NCBI GenBank assembly: GCA_964456745.1
Contig: CAYWBW010000028.1
Coordinates: 1-23,519, forward strand
Direction: 5' to 3'
DNA length: 23,519 nt
Origin: CAYWBW01 sp964456745
GTDB lineage: Bacteria > Patescibacteriota > Gracilibacteria > GCA-2401425 > JAJOLG01
A program made the translations under genes and the position numbers. Positions 8,654 to 18,185 of this stretch are shown piece by piece (position 1 is the stretch's first letter; each line of letters begins with the position of its first letter). The notes below the pieces were generated by a model. The model did no database searches. It saw only the letters and a program-made list of their open reading frames with translations, and was not told the origin of the DNA.

Positions 8654-10387
8654 ATGGACGATACAAATATTAATCCAATTGATCAAAATGCCTGAACCTC
8701 TACTCCTCTGCCAATAAATACTGGAGACTGATGACTGATGACTGATAATTGAACTCAAACAAACCAGGTTTCTTCCCAAGATCCTTCTTGAAATGTTTCT
8801 CAAAGTGTTTTTGTTAACAATCAAGTTCAGACTCCTGATCAAGTTCAAAGTACTTGAGAAAATAACCCTACCACTTTAAATCCTGTGAATTGAAATAATT
8901 GACAAGAGAATGTGCAAACAAATAATGATCAAAATCTTGTTAATAACCAATGATCTCAAGTAACTGCTCCAAATCTAAATCCTACTCAAACACAAAATAA
9001 TAATCCATTTAACAATTTAAACACTCAACAATTAGATTCCAACTGAACAATTTCTGATAACACAATAGCTAACTGAGTGCAAAATCAAAATACAATTAAT
9101 AATCAAGAAACTCAGGTAACTAATCCTGAACAAGTATCTTATAAAAATTGAATAAATAATTGAATACAAAATCCAAATATAAATACCAATCAAGAAACTC
9201 AAACAATTACTCCCGAACAAGCAGATCTTGAAAATTGAAATAATAATTGAATTCAAGATGATGACGAAATTGATTATCCAGAAAACTGGGATGTAATTGA
9301 AGATTTGAGATGAAAAATATTAAGCGTAGCTACTTTAAACAAAGTATCTGATATCTATGTAGTTAGCTGATATGAAGTATGAATGAAAGTTCATTGACAA
9401 ATATGCAAACTTGAAAAACTTTGAATACTAGACGAATCACAAGTTAATGATTTTTTATATTCAATATTTGAAGAAAAACAAAAGGCTGAATTTATAGAAG
9501 ACTTAGAAATTGATTTTGCATATTCTTGGTCTGATTTTGATTGAAGTGATAGAAGGTTTCGTGTGAATGCTTTTCATCAATCAAAAAAACCATCTGCAAC
9601 ATTAAGATATTTAGTAAATGAAAATAATACAATTGACTCACTTAACTTGCCAGAGATATTGAAAACTCTTTCTGAAAGAAATTCATGAATAGTTTTAGTT
9701 TGTTGAATCACATGATCTTGAAAATCAACAACAATAGCCGCAATGATTGATCATATCAATGCAAATTCTTCAAAACATATTATTTCTATTGAAGATCCTG
9801 TTGAATATACTTTTGAAAAAAAGAAATCGTGGATTGAACAAAGAGAAGTGTGAACAGATACACGAACATTCAAAAGAGCTATGAAATCCGCTCTACGTCA
9901 AAATCCAAATGTATTATTTCTTTGAGAAATGAGAGACTTAGAATCAATTTCTGCTGCAATAACCATCGCTGAAAGTGGACATTTAGTTTTATCTACTATT
10001 CATGCAAGAAATTCTATTCAGTGTATAAATAAAATTATAGATTGATTTCCAGCAGCACAACAAAATCAAATAAGAATTCAAATATCTGAAGCATTAGCTG
10101 CCATCCTTACTCAAAAATTAATTCCTTCAAAAACCGGCAAATGAGTAGAACTCGTAATGGAAATAATGATAAATAACAGTGCTATTGCTAATCTAATAAG
10201 AGAAAGTCAGACTCATCAATTAGAATCCATAATACAAACAAGTGCTCAAGAATGAATGAAACTTCTTGATAGCAATATAATCGAACTTGTTAAAGAGGAT
10301 AAAATTTCTACAAAAGATGCAATAAAATATTCCAATGATCCTGAAAGCATGGAAAAAGTGCTTAAAGATGAACACTTACTTCAATAG
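8654..10387 (+). CDS. pilT: PilT-like type IV pilus retraction ATPase with Asn/Gln-rich N-terminus
   Basis: 577 residues. The C-terminal ~370 residues are a PilT/GspE-family secretion ATPase. Walker A is CGITGSGKST (residues 350-359). The Asp box is IISIEDPVEYTF. The Walker B region is NPNVLFLGEMRD (about 416-427), and the His box is SGHLVLSTIHARNS. PilT motors pull pili back by disassembling pilin at the inner membrane. Two of the three glycines in the Walker A motif are TGA. The first ~205 residues are unusual: low-complexity Asn, Gln, Thr, Pro sequence, including two complete 29-residue tandem repeats that PilT proteins (about 350 residues) normally lack. The gene lies downstream of a prepilin; no PilB, PilC or PilD gene is in the window. 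It ends 7 nt from the convergent nuclease gene. Confidence 0.92.
9074..9250 (+). repeat. 87-bp tandem repeat inside pilT (29 aa, two copies plus start of a third)
   Basis: Copies begin at 9074, 9161 and 9248, each opening with a TGA (Gly) codon followed by a V/I-Q codon pair; the first two are complete. The shared peptide core is NQETQ-x-x-x-PEQ, then NG, NNG. The exact 87-nt period keeps the reading frame and shows recent duplication within the low-complexity N-terminal region. Confidence 0.85.
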
Positions 10388-10405
10388 AATTAATTTAAAT
10401 TCTAT
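10384..10405. terminator. Palindrome spanning the convergent pilT and nuclease stop codons
   Basis: ATAGAATT (10384-10391) and AATTCTAT (10398-10405) form an 8-bp inverted repeat with a 6-nt loop. It includes the pilT TAG and abuts the nuclease stop (10397-10395). It may act as a weak bidirectional transcript end; no long U-tract is present. Confidence 0.35.
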
Positions 10406-11174
10406 CACAACAAAATCTATTAAACTGACAAGCATCACATTTTCACTTAGCTGCTAGTGCATCAAATTTTCAAGAATTAATACCCCCTGCTATTTCAATT
10501 AAATCCTTTTCGACTTTTGTCATAGCATCAGTTCAAATATCAAACTCTTGTTTTACATTATTGTTAAACAAATAAATATAAGCTTTGATAGGATTAAATC
10601 ACATTTGTTTTAACGCCAATGCATAAATACTAAGCTGTAAATCAAAAGATTTATTTCAATTCTTTTCGTATTTTTTTATACAAAAGTTTCATGTCTTATA
10701 ATCAACTATCTCAACATCATTTCAATTTAATTTATCTACTCTATCAAATCTTCAAACAACAATAAAATCATGCAGATGAAGTTTAAAACCAGATTCTAAT
10801 AAATACGGATTTCACCAATTATTTTTATTTTTGTTATAAAACCGCTTTAGCATCCCCTCTCATAAACTCTTATGAAAAAACTCATCATCTTCATTTTTAT
10901 ATCAAGAAGAAACCCAGCTTTTATTATAGAAACTAATTAATAATTCTAATGAGTCATTATCCTCATCATCATCAAAAAGAGTCTGAACTCACTTTTTATT
11001 CTTTATTTTTTCATAAAATTTATACAAAGTAGAATGAATAGTAGTTCAAAAAGCCGCCCCCTTAGTCATAAATGAAGGAAGTTTTTTTATATATAAAAAC
11101 TCATAAGCCTTTGGGCAAATCTTATAAGTATTTACCTGAGAATATGAAAACTTCTTAATATCAGACTTTCCCAT
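10395..11174 (-). CDS. Single-domain RecB/Cas4-type PD-(D/E)XK nuclease
   Basis: 259 residues beginning MGKSDIKKFSYSQVNTYKIC. The nuclease core is visible: FIVVGRFDRVDKLN (catalytic Asp of motif I/II), then VEIVDYKTG (the D...DYKTG motif), then the QxxxY helix DLQLSIYALAL. One Cys lies near the N-terminus (KICPKAYEF) and three near the C-terminus (KCDACQFNRFC). This is the four-Cys arrangement that holds a [4Fe-4S] cluster in AddB, Cas4 and related RecB-family nucleases. The family cuts or resects single-stranded DNA ends, in repair or in CRISPR adaptation. No cas genes or repeats are here, so a repair role is more likely. It lies 25 nt after the RNase HI gene on the same strand, and the pair may be one transcript. 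Confidence 0.88.
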
Positions 11175-11199
11175 TTTATTTTGTTAAAGAGCCTAATGA

Positions 11200-11601
11200 C
11201 TATACAGCCCCTGAATCAACAGCCTCATTTGCCAATCTATCTGCATCCTTATTAAACTCTCGTCTAATATGTTTTACCGTCCAAATAGTCTTTCAAAGTG
11301 AATCAATTACATTTCAATATAAAGACTTAAGATCTTTGTTCTTTACCTTGTATCTTCACTCAAGCTGTCTTGTAATAAGTTCTGAATCTAAAAAAATATT
11401 AATTTTTAAAGCTCAGTATTTAATTGATGCTTTTATTCATTCAATTAAAGCCATATATTCAGATTGATTATTTGTCTTTATTCAAAAATACTTCTTTCAA
11501 GTAAATAAAATCTTTTTATTTTTATTAAAAGCTATAAAGCCACCTCAAGATTTTCCAGGATTTCATCTACTAGCTCAATCTGTAAAAAGAAAAATTTCCA
11601 T
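11200..11601 (-). CDS. rnhA: Ribonuclease HI
   Basis: This 133-residue protein has the full RNase HI core: FTDGASRGNPGKSGGG with the first catalytic Asp, NNQSEYMALIEGI with the Glu, FLDSELITRQLEGRYKVKN with the second Asp, and REFNKDADRLANEA with the last Asp. It removes RNA from RNA-DNA hybrids (R-loops, Okazaki primers). Glycines of GASRGN are TGA. The ATG at 11601 gives MEIFLFTDG, the usual RNase H start. An in-frame ATG at 11646 would add 15 residues, but a TATAAT on the minus strand (11640-11635) lies between the two, which favours the shorter form. The RecB-type nuclease follows directly. Confidence 0.93.
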
Positions 11602-11849
11602 GGAGATACAATATCTCAAATTTTCTTCCAATGCAATTATAGTCATAAAATTAAAAGATCATCTTTTCGAATTTATTTGTATTCCTCATAAATTCGGAAA
11701 TACGATTATTCTTCAACATTGCAAAATAAGGTTTAGTAAAAAATATTATTAGTACACTGTCGTCATTAATAACTATAATAACAAATTATACTTACTACCT
11801 ACTTACCATCCATATGCTAAAGTTCTTTTTTTAAAATTAACAATATCAT
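11602..11849. other. Divergent intergenic region
   Basis: 248 AT-rich nt between RNase HI (minus) and a plus-strand gene of unknown function. I see possible -10 boxes facing each way (ATTATA at 11635-11640 for the minus strand, TATAAT at 11774-11779 for the plus strand), but no RNA gene and no repeat. Confidence 0.5.
11774..11779 (+). promoter_or_regulatory. Candidate -10 box for the 11850 gene
   Basis: A perfect TATAAT; at 17-nt spacing the -35 position reads AGTACA, only half matching consensus. The transcript would have a leader of about 65 nt. Confidence 0.35.
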
Positions 11850-12254
11850 ATGGAACAACTGAACATATTAACCCTTAATGCCGATACCACATTTAAAAGA
11901 GATCCAGAGAAGAAAAGAAATAATAACAATATCAAGTTTGTTAGTAATCATGAAGAAGCCATGAACTTATTTGAAATCTCAGTAAAAAATCAAATGCGCT
12001 ATGATTTAATCATAATAGCTAGCCAAACTGCAACTATAGATGCAAACAATACTCTCTGTAAAGAAATGAGACATCTTGAAAGAATATATGATATTCCAGC
12101 AAATGAAGAATCTAAGATTTTTATTGCAGGTTCAATGGAATCAATAATATTTCTTAATCTATACTTAGCTACCAATTGAGCTACTGATTGTGTAGTAATA
12201 AACAATAATATTGACCTATTGATTCACAAACTAACTCAAATTTATATAAAATAA
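11850..12254 (+). CDS. Small soluble protein of unknown function
   Basis: 134 residues, MEQLNILTLNADTTF onward; the last 25 residues need one TGA read as Gly. I do not recognise the family. The pattern of a charged N-terminal half followed by alternating hydrophobic strands (YDLIIIASQTATID, SKIFIAGSMESIIFL, ATDCVVINNNIDLLI) is reminiscent of a small Rossmann-like or receiver-like fold. However, no phosphoacceptor Asp motif is evident, and this is only a guess from strand spacing. There is no signal peptide or membrane segment. It stands alone on the plus strand, convergent with rplL about 110 nt away. Confidence 0.65.
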
Positions 12255-12327
12255 CTGAATACTGATCATTGCACTAAATAACGAATTAAAAACTTAATAG
12301 TGAATGTAATATAATTTTATTATTTAA

Positions 12328-12350
12328 GATACCCCCACAAAAGGGGCACC
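12328..12350 (-). terminator. Hairpin after rplL
   Basis: On the minus strand GGTGCCCC (12350-12343) can pair with GGGGTATC (12335-12328) through a C/G-rich core with two G-U pairs. An AT-rich tail follows. It lies 14 nt past the rplL stop and is the likely end of the rplJL transcript; the U-tract is poor. It also lies in the convergent gap after the 11850 gene. Confidence 0.55.
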
Positions 12351-12363
12351 TCAATAATTATAA

Positions 12364-12780
12364 TTACTTAATTTCAGCTGTAGCTCAAGCTTCTACAAGC
12401 TTAGCTTTAATCTCTTCTGCCTCTGCTTTTGCAACTTTTTCTTTAACTGCCTTTGGTGCTCAATCAACTAAATCTTTAGCTTCTTTAAGTCAAAGTCCTG
12501 TAATCTCTCTTACAACTTTAATTACTGCAATTTTTGCAGCTCATGGAGCTGTTAATTCTACTGTAAATTCAGTTTGTTCTCATCATCATTCGTCTCATCA
12601 TCAATCTGCTGCTCATCAAGCTGCTGCAGCTGCAACTGGCGCTGCTGCTGAAACTCAAAACTCTTCTTCAAGATGCTTAACTAAATTAGCAAGATCCATT
12701 ACTGTTAGTTTTTTTACACTATCTAAAATGCTTTGTGCATCTTTAGAAAGTTCTGGTAAATCTTTTTTTTCATCTGACAT
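12364..12780 (-). CDS. rplL: 50S ribosomal protein L7/L12
   Basis: 138 residues. The N-terminal dimerisation/L10-binding helices (MSDEKKDLPELSKDAQSIL) are followed by an Ala/Gly-rich hinge (AAAPVAAAAAGGAA). The C-terminal factor-binding domain is [40 protein letters not shown], then KAKLVEAGATAEIK. It forms the stalk that recruits translation GTPases. Many hinge and C-terminal-domain glycines are TGA, including the consecutive DGGDEGGGE segment of the hinge. It lies 69 nt downstream of rplJ, the standard stalk operon order, and no separate promoter is obvious. Confidence 0.97.
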
Positions 12781-12849
12781 AATATTTTAATTAAATGTTA
12801 ATAATTAGTTTAATGATAATTTACTTATCATCTTAATTAACTTGATATT

Positions 12850-13386
12850 TTATCAAGCTTCTTTCTCTAAATTTTGCTTATGTGCGTCTAACACGCGAGC
12901 AAATCAAGAAAATACTGATTTGTTCACTGAATAAAATCATTGAATTGGAGACATAAAACTTCAAAGCATTTTTGCAATTAACTCTTCTTTTGAAGGCAAA
13001 CTTGCTAACGCTTGTACATCTTTAGTCGACAACTCTTTTCAATCCAAAATACCTCAAACCAGTTTTAAACCCTCTAATGTTTTAGATGATTTTTTAATAA
13101 TTTTTGGTCATGATGTAAGCTCCTCTTGCGAGCAAACTACTGCAACTTGTCATTCTAGATATTTATCATCCAAATCAACATCATAAACTTGCTTAGCAGC
13201 TAATTTAATTAAGGTTTTTTTGATTACTTTCATAGTAGCTCAAACCTCCCTTAACTTCTTTCTCAAATCAGAAATCTCACTTACTGTTAATCAGCTATAC
13301 TGCGTAAAAACAATAGATGAAGCATCTCTCATCTGATTTGCGAGCTCTAGTAACTGCTCTTTTTTCTTATCTTTTGAAATAGCCAT
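12850..13386 (-). CDS. rplJ: 50S ribosomal protein L10
   Basis: 178 residues starting MAISKDKKKEQLLELANQMR. It has typical L10 features: IVFTQYSGLTVSEISDLRKKLRE, KVIKKTLIKLAAK, and a C-terminal helix that carries L7/L12 dimers (KQNLEKEAG at the end). The gly-tyr loop glycines and the last residue are TGA, so the frame ends in TGA then TAA. L10 anchors the stalk to 23S rRNA and in many bacteria represses its own operon by binding the mRNA leader. Here the gene is preceded by about 185 nt of structured leader. rplK and rplA are not in the window. Confidence 0.95.
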
Positions 13387-13571
13387 ACAAATTTGATAGT
13401 TATTAGTTCATTAGTTTTAAGTTTTAGTAAATTAACTAAAAACAAAACTATTATATTCACGCAAACTTGTTTTCGATGACGAATCCGACCTAAAGCTTTA
13501 ATAATAAAAGAATGCTTTTTCATCTCGGAAGGTCTTATACTTTAATCTTAAAGTAGCCCTCTATCTGCGAC
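13387..13571 (-). ncRNA. Candidate L10-binding leader of the rplJ-rplL mRNA
   Basis: The transcript from the promoter at 13605-13578 has a leader of about 185 nt. It contains an AT hairpin, ACTTTA/TAAAGT (13554-13539). It also has a two-part stem: AGACC/GGTCT-type pairing of 13534-13530 with 13491-13487, nested with AAAGC/GCTTT (13518-13514 with 13496-13492). Position and layout fit an L10 autoregulatory leader, but I have not matched it base by base to the known RNA family. Confidence 0.5.
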
Positions 13572-13577
13572 TAGGAA

Positions 13578-13605
13578 ATTTTAACAATTTATTTATTAAA
13601 GTCAA
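13578..13605 (-). promoter_or_regulatory. Promoter of rplJ-rplL
   Basis: On the minus strand -35 TTGACT (13605-13600), a 16-nt spacer and -10 TAAAAT (13583-13578). It lies about 190 nt before rplJ and starts the structured leader. Confidence 0.65.
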
Positions 13606-13677
13606 AGAGAATGTTTGTTAATATTGGTATCTTAACATTATTTATTAACAGCAATATAAACAGTACCTGGTTAAGAA

Positions 13678-13857
13678 TTTTTAATTTTTGTAATTTTTAA
13701 ATTTTTGAAATAAATTCCAATTTTTAAATTTTAAACTAAAAACAAAAATAATATTTTTTCTTAGTCATATCTTATCCAACTTATTTACACCATCATCCAG
13801 TACAAGATGTTTAGTGAATTAAAATTTAAAAATTCCAAAAATTATAAAAATTAAAAA
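13678..13857. repeat. AT-rich nested inverted repeat
   Basis: The left arm has two blocks, 13678-13698 and 13719-13734. The right arm has matching reverse complements, 13837-13857 (one mismatch in 21) and 13819-13834 (16 of 16). The left arm carries an extra ~20 nt between its blocks, where the right has 2. About 84 nt lie inside the arms. It fills most of the non-coding stretch between RNase J and the rplJ promoter. It could be an RNase J transcript end or a small non-autonomous repeat element; no protein frame is evident inside. Confidence 0.6.
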
Positions 13858-13868
13858 CCCCTCCCCTT

Positions 13869-15899
13869 TTATACATAAACAAAAACCGGAATAATCATAG
13901 GAATTCTTTTTATCTTCCTATCGGTAAATCTAACAATTCAATTAGATATCTGTTTTCTTAGAGTTTTGATATCAGCTTCCTTATTAGTTTCAATGTAATT
14001 ATTATATATATCTTTTGCCACTTTTTTGATTTCTTCAACAAATTTCTTTGATTCTTTTACATAAATAAATCATCTTGATATAATATCAGGATCCTCTTTC
14101 TGTTTTTTAGTTTTCTTATCAATCTTGTATAAAGCTATCAAGGTTCAACTTTCAGACATCATCTGTCTTTCTTTTAAAACCACTGTTCAAATGTCTCAAA
14201 CTCAAAGACCATCTACCATAACAATATCTGATTTTACTTTTTCATTTAAAATTTGCGCATTTTGTTTATCATCAATTTCCAAAATAGTTCAATTGTACAA
14301 AATTGGCATATCATCTTTCTTATGCCCAAGACTTTCCTGAATCAGATCTCTGTGTTTTACTCTCATATGAAGTTCTCCATGAATAGGAACTAAATATTTT
14401 GGCTTTAATAAAGAATACATTAACATAAGTTCTCATTGTGCTGCATGACCAGACGTATGAACATCCATTCAAGAATTTGTAATTATATTTGCTCACTTGG
14501 CAGTAAGTAAATCTATCACATTGTAAACAGCTCTTTCATTTCATATAATCGGACTAGCTGATAACACTACAGTATCATTCTTATGAATTGTAATAATAGG
14601 ATGATCATCTCTAGATATTCTAGTAAGAGCTGATAAATCTTCTCATTGAGAACCTGTACATAATATTATCACTTTTTCAGGCGGAAGCTTATTTACTTCA
14701 TCTGATAATTTTTTTATTACTCATTTTGGAGATCTTATATATCCTAAATTTTGTGCAATCTCAACATTGTTAACAAGACTTCTTCAAGAAAGAAAAACCT
14801 GTCTTCAATTTTTCTGTGCAAAATCTATTATTTGTGAAATACGTCATATAAGAGATGAAAATAAAGCCATTATTATTCTTCCGTCTGCGTCTATAATTAT
14901 TTTTTCTAAATTTTCTCAAACTACTTTTTCAGACATTGTAAAGCCCTCTCTTCAAGAATTTGTACTATCTACAAAAGCGGCAACAACTCATTGCGATCAA
15001 ATTTCTGCAATTCTTGAATAATCTGCCTGACAGCCATCTGCTGGTGAAAAATCAAATTTAAAATCTCAAGTATGAACTATGCTTCAATTTGGAGTTTTTA
15101 TCCTTACTCATACTCAATCAGGTATTGAATGATTTACTCTAAATGGTTTAACATCAAATATTCAAAGCTTTAATACATCCTTATGACTAATGTCTATAAA
15201 TGTACATTTCGAAAGCATTCAAAATTCTTCAATTCTTTTTTTGCATAAACCATTTGTTAACTTTGTTGCATAAATTTTTGGAAAATTTAATTTTTCAAGA
15301 ACGTGAGGCAAAGCTCAAATATGATCAAGATGACCATGAGTTATAAATATTCACTTTATTTTATGTTTATTTTCTTCCAAATATGAGATATCTGGTATAA
15401 CATAATCAATTCAAAGCATTTCATCTTCTGCAAACTGAAGTCCAATATCAATTACCATGATATCATTTCAATATTCAATAATCATTGAGTTTTTTCACAC
15501 TTCTTCAAATCATCAAATCGGGATAATTCTTAATTTATTAGAATTTGACTTTGATGTATTAAATCTACTTTTTTCAGATGGCTTTTTTACAAAAGGTTTA
15601 TTTTCAAAGAGCTTCTTTTTAAATGGCCTTATCTCAATATCAGATTTTTCCAAACTCTTACTTGAAGTATCTTTTTTTGGAAAAGAGCTTTTTTCGAAAG
15701 GCTTTTTCTTAAAAGGTTTTTTTTCAAACGTTTTACCGTCTGATGTTTTATTCTTCACTATGTTTTTAAAAGAACTATCTTTTTTTTCTTGTACTTCTAC
15801 TGTTTTTTTCGCTAAATTTTCACTACTCTTTCACTCTTGCATATCTTCTCAAGGAACAGACTGTTTAGCAAGCCAAGAGCTTAATTTTTTAATTGGCAT
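13869..15899 (-). CDS. rnj: Ribonuclease J with basic N-terminal extension
   Basis: 676 residues. RNase J is a metallo-beta-lactamase/beta-CASP enzyme that cuts RNA and degrades it 5'-3'. The domain begins at LRIIPIGGFEEVGKNSMIIEY (about residue 125). The zinc-binding HGHLDHIGALPHV is at about 185, VHTGDFKFDFSPADG follows, and the beta-CASP part has SGRSLVNNVEIAQNLGYI and HTSGHAAQGEL. The end, KRIPMIIPVFVYV, is typical. Many motif glycines are TGA. The first ~120 residues are not part of the family core: low-complexity Lys/Phe/Pro/Ser sequence with repeats of the type KKPFKKKPFEK. This extension may bind RNA or partners. dnaK lies upstream on the same strand. Confidence 0.94.
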
Positions 15900-15992
15900 T
15901 TTTTTAATCGTTAATTTTATTATAATCTCAAGTTTTTGGTTCAAGCTTTAGGTTAAAAGCTGTGTTCGGAAATCCTGAGTCTTATTTTAAAT

Positions 15993-16021
15993 AGTATGCT
16001 TATGTGCATATTTTCGGTCAA
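15993..16021 (-). promoter_or_regulatory. Candidate RNase J promoter
   Basis: On the minus strand -35 TTGACC (16021-16016), a 17-nt spacer and -10 CATACT (15998-15993), leaving a leader of about 90 nt. A TATAAT closer to the start (about 15924-15919) is an alternative but would leave almost no leader. Confidence 0.5.
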
Positions 16022-16084
16022 TCTAAAATAAATTTATTAAATTAAATATATCACATTTTTTAATAAAAAACAATACATCAAAAT

Positions 16085-16112
16085 AAAAACTAGGCTAAAT
16101 AGCCTAGTTTTT
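16085..16112 (-). terminator. Strong terminator after dnaK
   Basis: A perfect 12-bp stem, AAAAACTAGGCT with AGCCTAGTTTTT, and a 4-nt loop, ending in a T-run on either strand. It lies 28 nt past the dnaK stop. Confidence 0.9.
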
Positions 16113-16139
16113 ATTATAAAATTCTTTTAAAATCACTAC

Positions 16140-18098
16140 CTACTTATCTTCTTTCTTATCATCATTTTTATCCTCAACTTCAGCATCAACAACATCTCAA
16201 TCAGCATTTTTAACATTAACTCAATCATCTGGTTTAACATCTTGAACATCTGGTCATGCTTCTGTTCAAGCATCTCATCACTGCGCTCAAGCAGCTTGAT
16301 ATAATTTTTGTCATATAGTTTGCATTTTTTGAGAAAGATCTTCGTAAGCCTTGTCAAATTCTTCCTTTGTAGCATCTTCTTTTTCAAATGCTTTCTTAGC
16401 TTCTGCTATCGCCTCCTCGACAGCTTTTTTATCAGCTTCTTCTGCCTTATCTCAAGCATCTTTTAACAACTTCTCTGCCTGAAATATTGACCCATCAAGT
16501 TGATTTCTTGATTCTGCAAATTCCTTTTTCTTCTTGTCATCTTCTGCATGTGACTCTGCGTCTGCCTTCATTTTTTCAACTTCTTCATCAGACATTCAAG
16601 AAGATCCTTGTATTGTTATTTTTTGCTCTTTTCAAGTTCACTTATCTTTTGCTGTAACATTTAATATACCATTTGCATCAATATCAAAAGTAACTTCAAT
16701 TTGTGGCATTCATCTAGGAGCAGGTGCTATACCGTCTAATATAAATCTTCAAAGTGATTTGTTATCAGCTGACATTTCTCTTTCTCATTGAGCAACGTGC
16801 ACTTCTACTGAAGGCTGATTATCTGCTGCTGTTGAAAATATCTGAGATTTTTTTGTAGGTATAGTGGTATTTCTTTCAATAATCTTAGTTGCTATTCATC
16901 ACATAGTTTCTATAGAAAATGAAAGTGGAGTAACATCTAATAAAAGTACATCTTTAACATCTCAAGCCAGTACTCATCATTGTATAGCAGCTCAAAGTGC
17001 TACAACCTCATCTGGATTAACTCATTTATGTGATGATTTTCAGAAGAAATTCTCTACTGCTTTTCACACAGCTGGCATTCTTGTCATTCATCAAACTAGA
17101 ATAACTTCATTGATATCGCTTGTTGAAATTTTTGCATCTTTTAGAGCTTTTTCAACAGGTTTAAGAGATTTCTTTATAAGAGGTTCCACTAGAGCTTCGA
17201 GTTTTTGTCTAGAAAATTTATAAGTAAAATGCTGCGGAGTTCATGCCTTATCTACCGTAATAAATGGTAAATTTATATCAGTTTCATTTGTAGTAGAAAG
17301 TTCAATTTTTGCTTTTTCAGCAGCCTCTTTAACTCTTTGAAGAGCCATTGGATCTGCTTTAACATCAATTCAAGATTGTTTCTTAAATTCCTCTATTAAA
17401 AAAGTAATAATAACTTCATCAAAATTATCTCATCAAAGATGTGTATCTCAATTTGTTGACAGCACTTCAAATACTCAATCTCAAAGTTCAAGGATGGAAA
17501 TATCAAATGTACCTCATCAAAGATCGTATACCGCAATCTTCTTGTCAGATCATTGCTTGTCAATTCAATAAGCAAGAGCAGCAGCTGTTGGTTCATTGAT
17601 AATTCTTTCAACTTCTAATCCAGCGATCTTTCAAGCATCTTTTGTAGCTTGACGTTGAGAATCATCAAAATAAGCAGGAACAGTAATAACTGCCTTTGTA
17701 ACATCCTGCCCAAGATAAGTTTCTGCATCTTTCTTAAGTTTTGAAAGAACCATTGCTGAAATCTCTGCCGGTCTATAATCTTTATCTCACATTTTTATCA
17801 TAACTGCATCATTTTTTCAAGAAACAATCTTAAATGGTACCATTCAAGATTCATCTTTTACTTCAGATACATTGTGACCAATAAATCTCTTAGCTGAAAA
17901 TATTGTATTCTTTGGATTTGTCACTGCTTGTCTTTTAGCAGGAATTCAAACGAGCTTCTCTCATCAATCAGTAAGAGCTACCATTGAAGGAGTAGTCCTC
18001 ATTCATTCTGCATTAGCGATTATAGTCGCCTCTCCTCATTCCATTACTGCAACACAGGAGTTTGTTGTTCATAGGTCAATTCAAATTATTTTTGACAT
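16140..18098 (-). CDS. dnaK: Chaperone DnaK (Hsp70)
   Basis: 652 residues, starting [20 protein letters not shown], the Hsp70 phosphate-1 loop. Further nucleotide-binding-domain marks are KRFIGHNVSEVKDE, VTVPAYFDDSQRQATKDAG and NEPTAAALAYG. The C-terminal half has the substrate-binding domain, and a Gly/Asp-rich tail ends DAEVEDKNDDKKEDK. Glycines of [10 protein letters not shown] are TGA. DnaK uses ATP cycles to bind and release unfolded proteins with DnaJ and GrpE, neither of which is in the window. It is monocistronic here: its own promoter and a CIRCE operator lie upstream and a strong terminator follows. Confidence 0.98.
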
Positions 18099-18157
18099 AG
18101 GTTTTTGGTTAGTTATTAATTTAGTTAATTAGTTCTTACCCTTAATAAATTATTAAG

Positions 18158-18184
18158 CTGGCACTCTACATACAAGAGTGCTAA
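18158..18184 (-). promoter_or_regulatory. CIRCE operator (HrcA site) of dnaK
   Basis: The minus strand reads TTAGCACTC - 9 nt - GAGTGCCAG (18184-18158), against the consensus TTAGCACTC-N9-GAGTGCTAA; the two differences are at the outer end of one arm. It lies between the -10 box and the dnaK start, where bound HrcA would block transcription. hrcA itself is not in the window. Confidence 0.9.
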
Positions 18185-18185
18185 T

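Larger units (their letters stand above)
15900..16139. other. Intergenic region between dnaK and RNase J genes
   Basis: 240 nt holding the dnaK terminator (16085-16112) and candidate RNase J promoter elements (15993-16021). Otherwise AT-rich, with no further gene seen. Confidence 0.5.

Noticed and set aside
8576..9256. Two minus-strand frames of 90 and 74 residues
   Set aside because: They overlap the low-complexity N-terminal part of pilT on the opposite strand and have biased composition only.
10395..11174. cas4 as part of a CRISPR locus
   Set aside because: No CRISPR repeats or other cas genes are present; only the RecB-like nuclease fold is shared.
11602..11646. N-terminal extension of RNase HI from the ATG at 11646
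   Set aside because: The extra 15 residues are not typical of RNase HI, and a TATAAT lies downstream of that ATG, so the inner start is more likely.
15457..15951. A 164-residue plus-strand open frame rich in Phe/Ser/Leu
   Set aside because: It is the antisense shadow of the low-complexity Lys/Phe-rich head of RNase J; composition explains the lack of stops.
16864..17223. A 119-residue plus-strand frame
   Set aside because: It lies wholly antisense to the conserved ATPase domain of dnaK and has no recognisable features.
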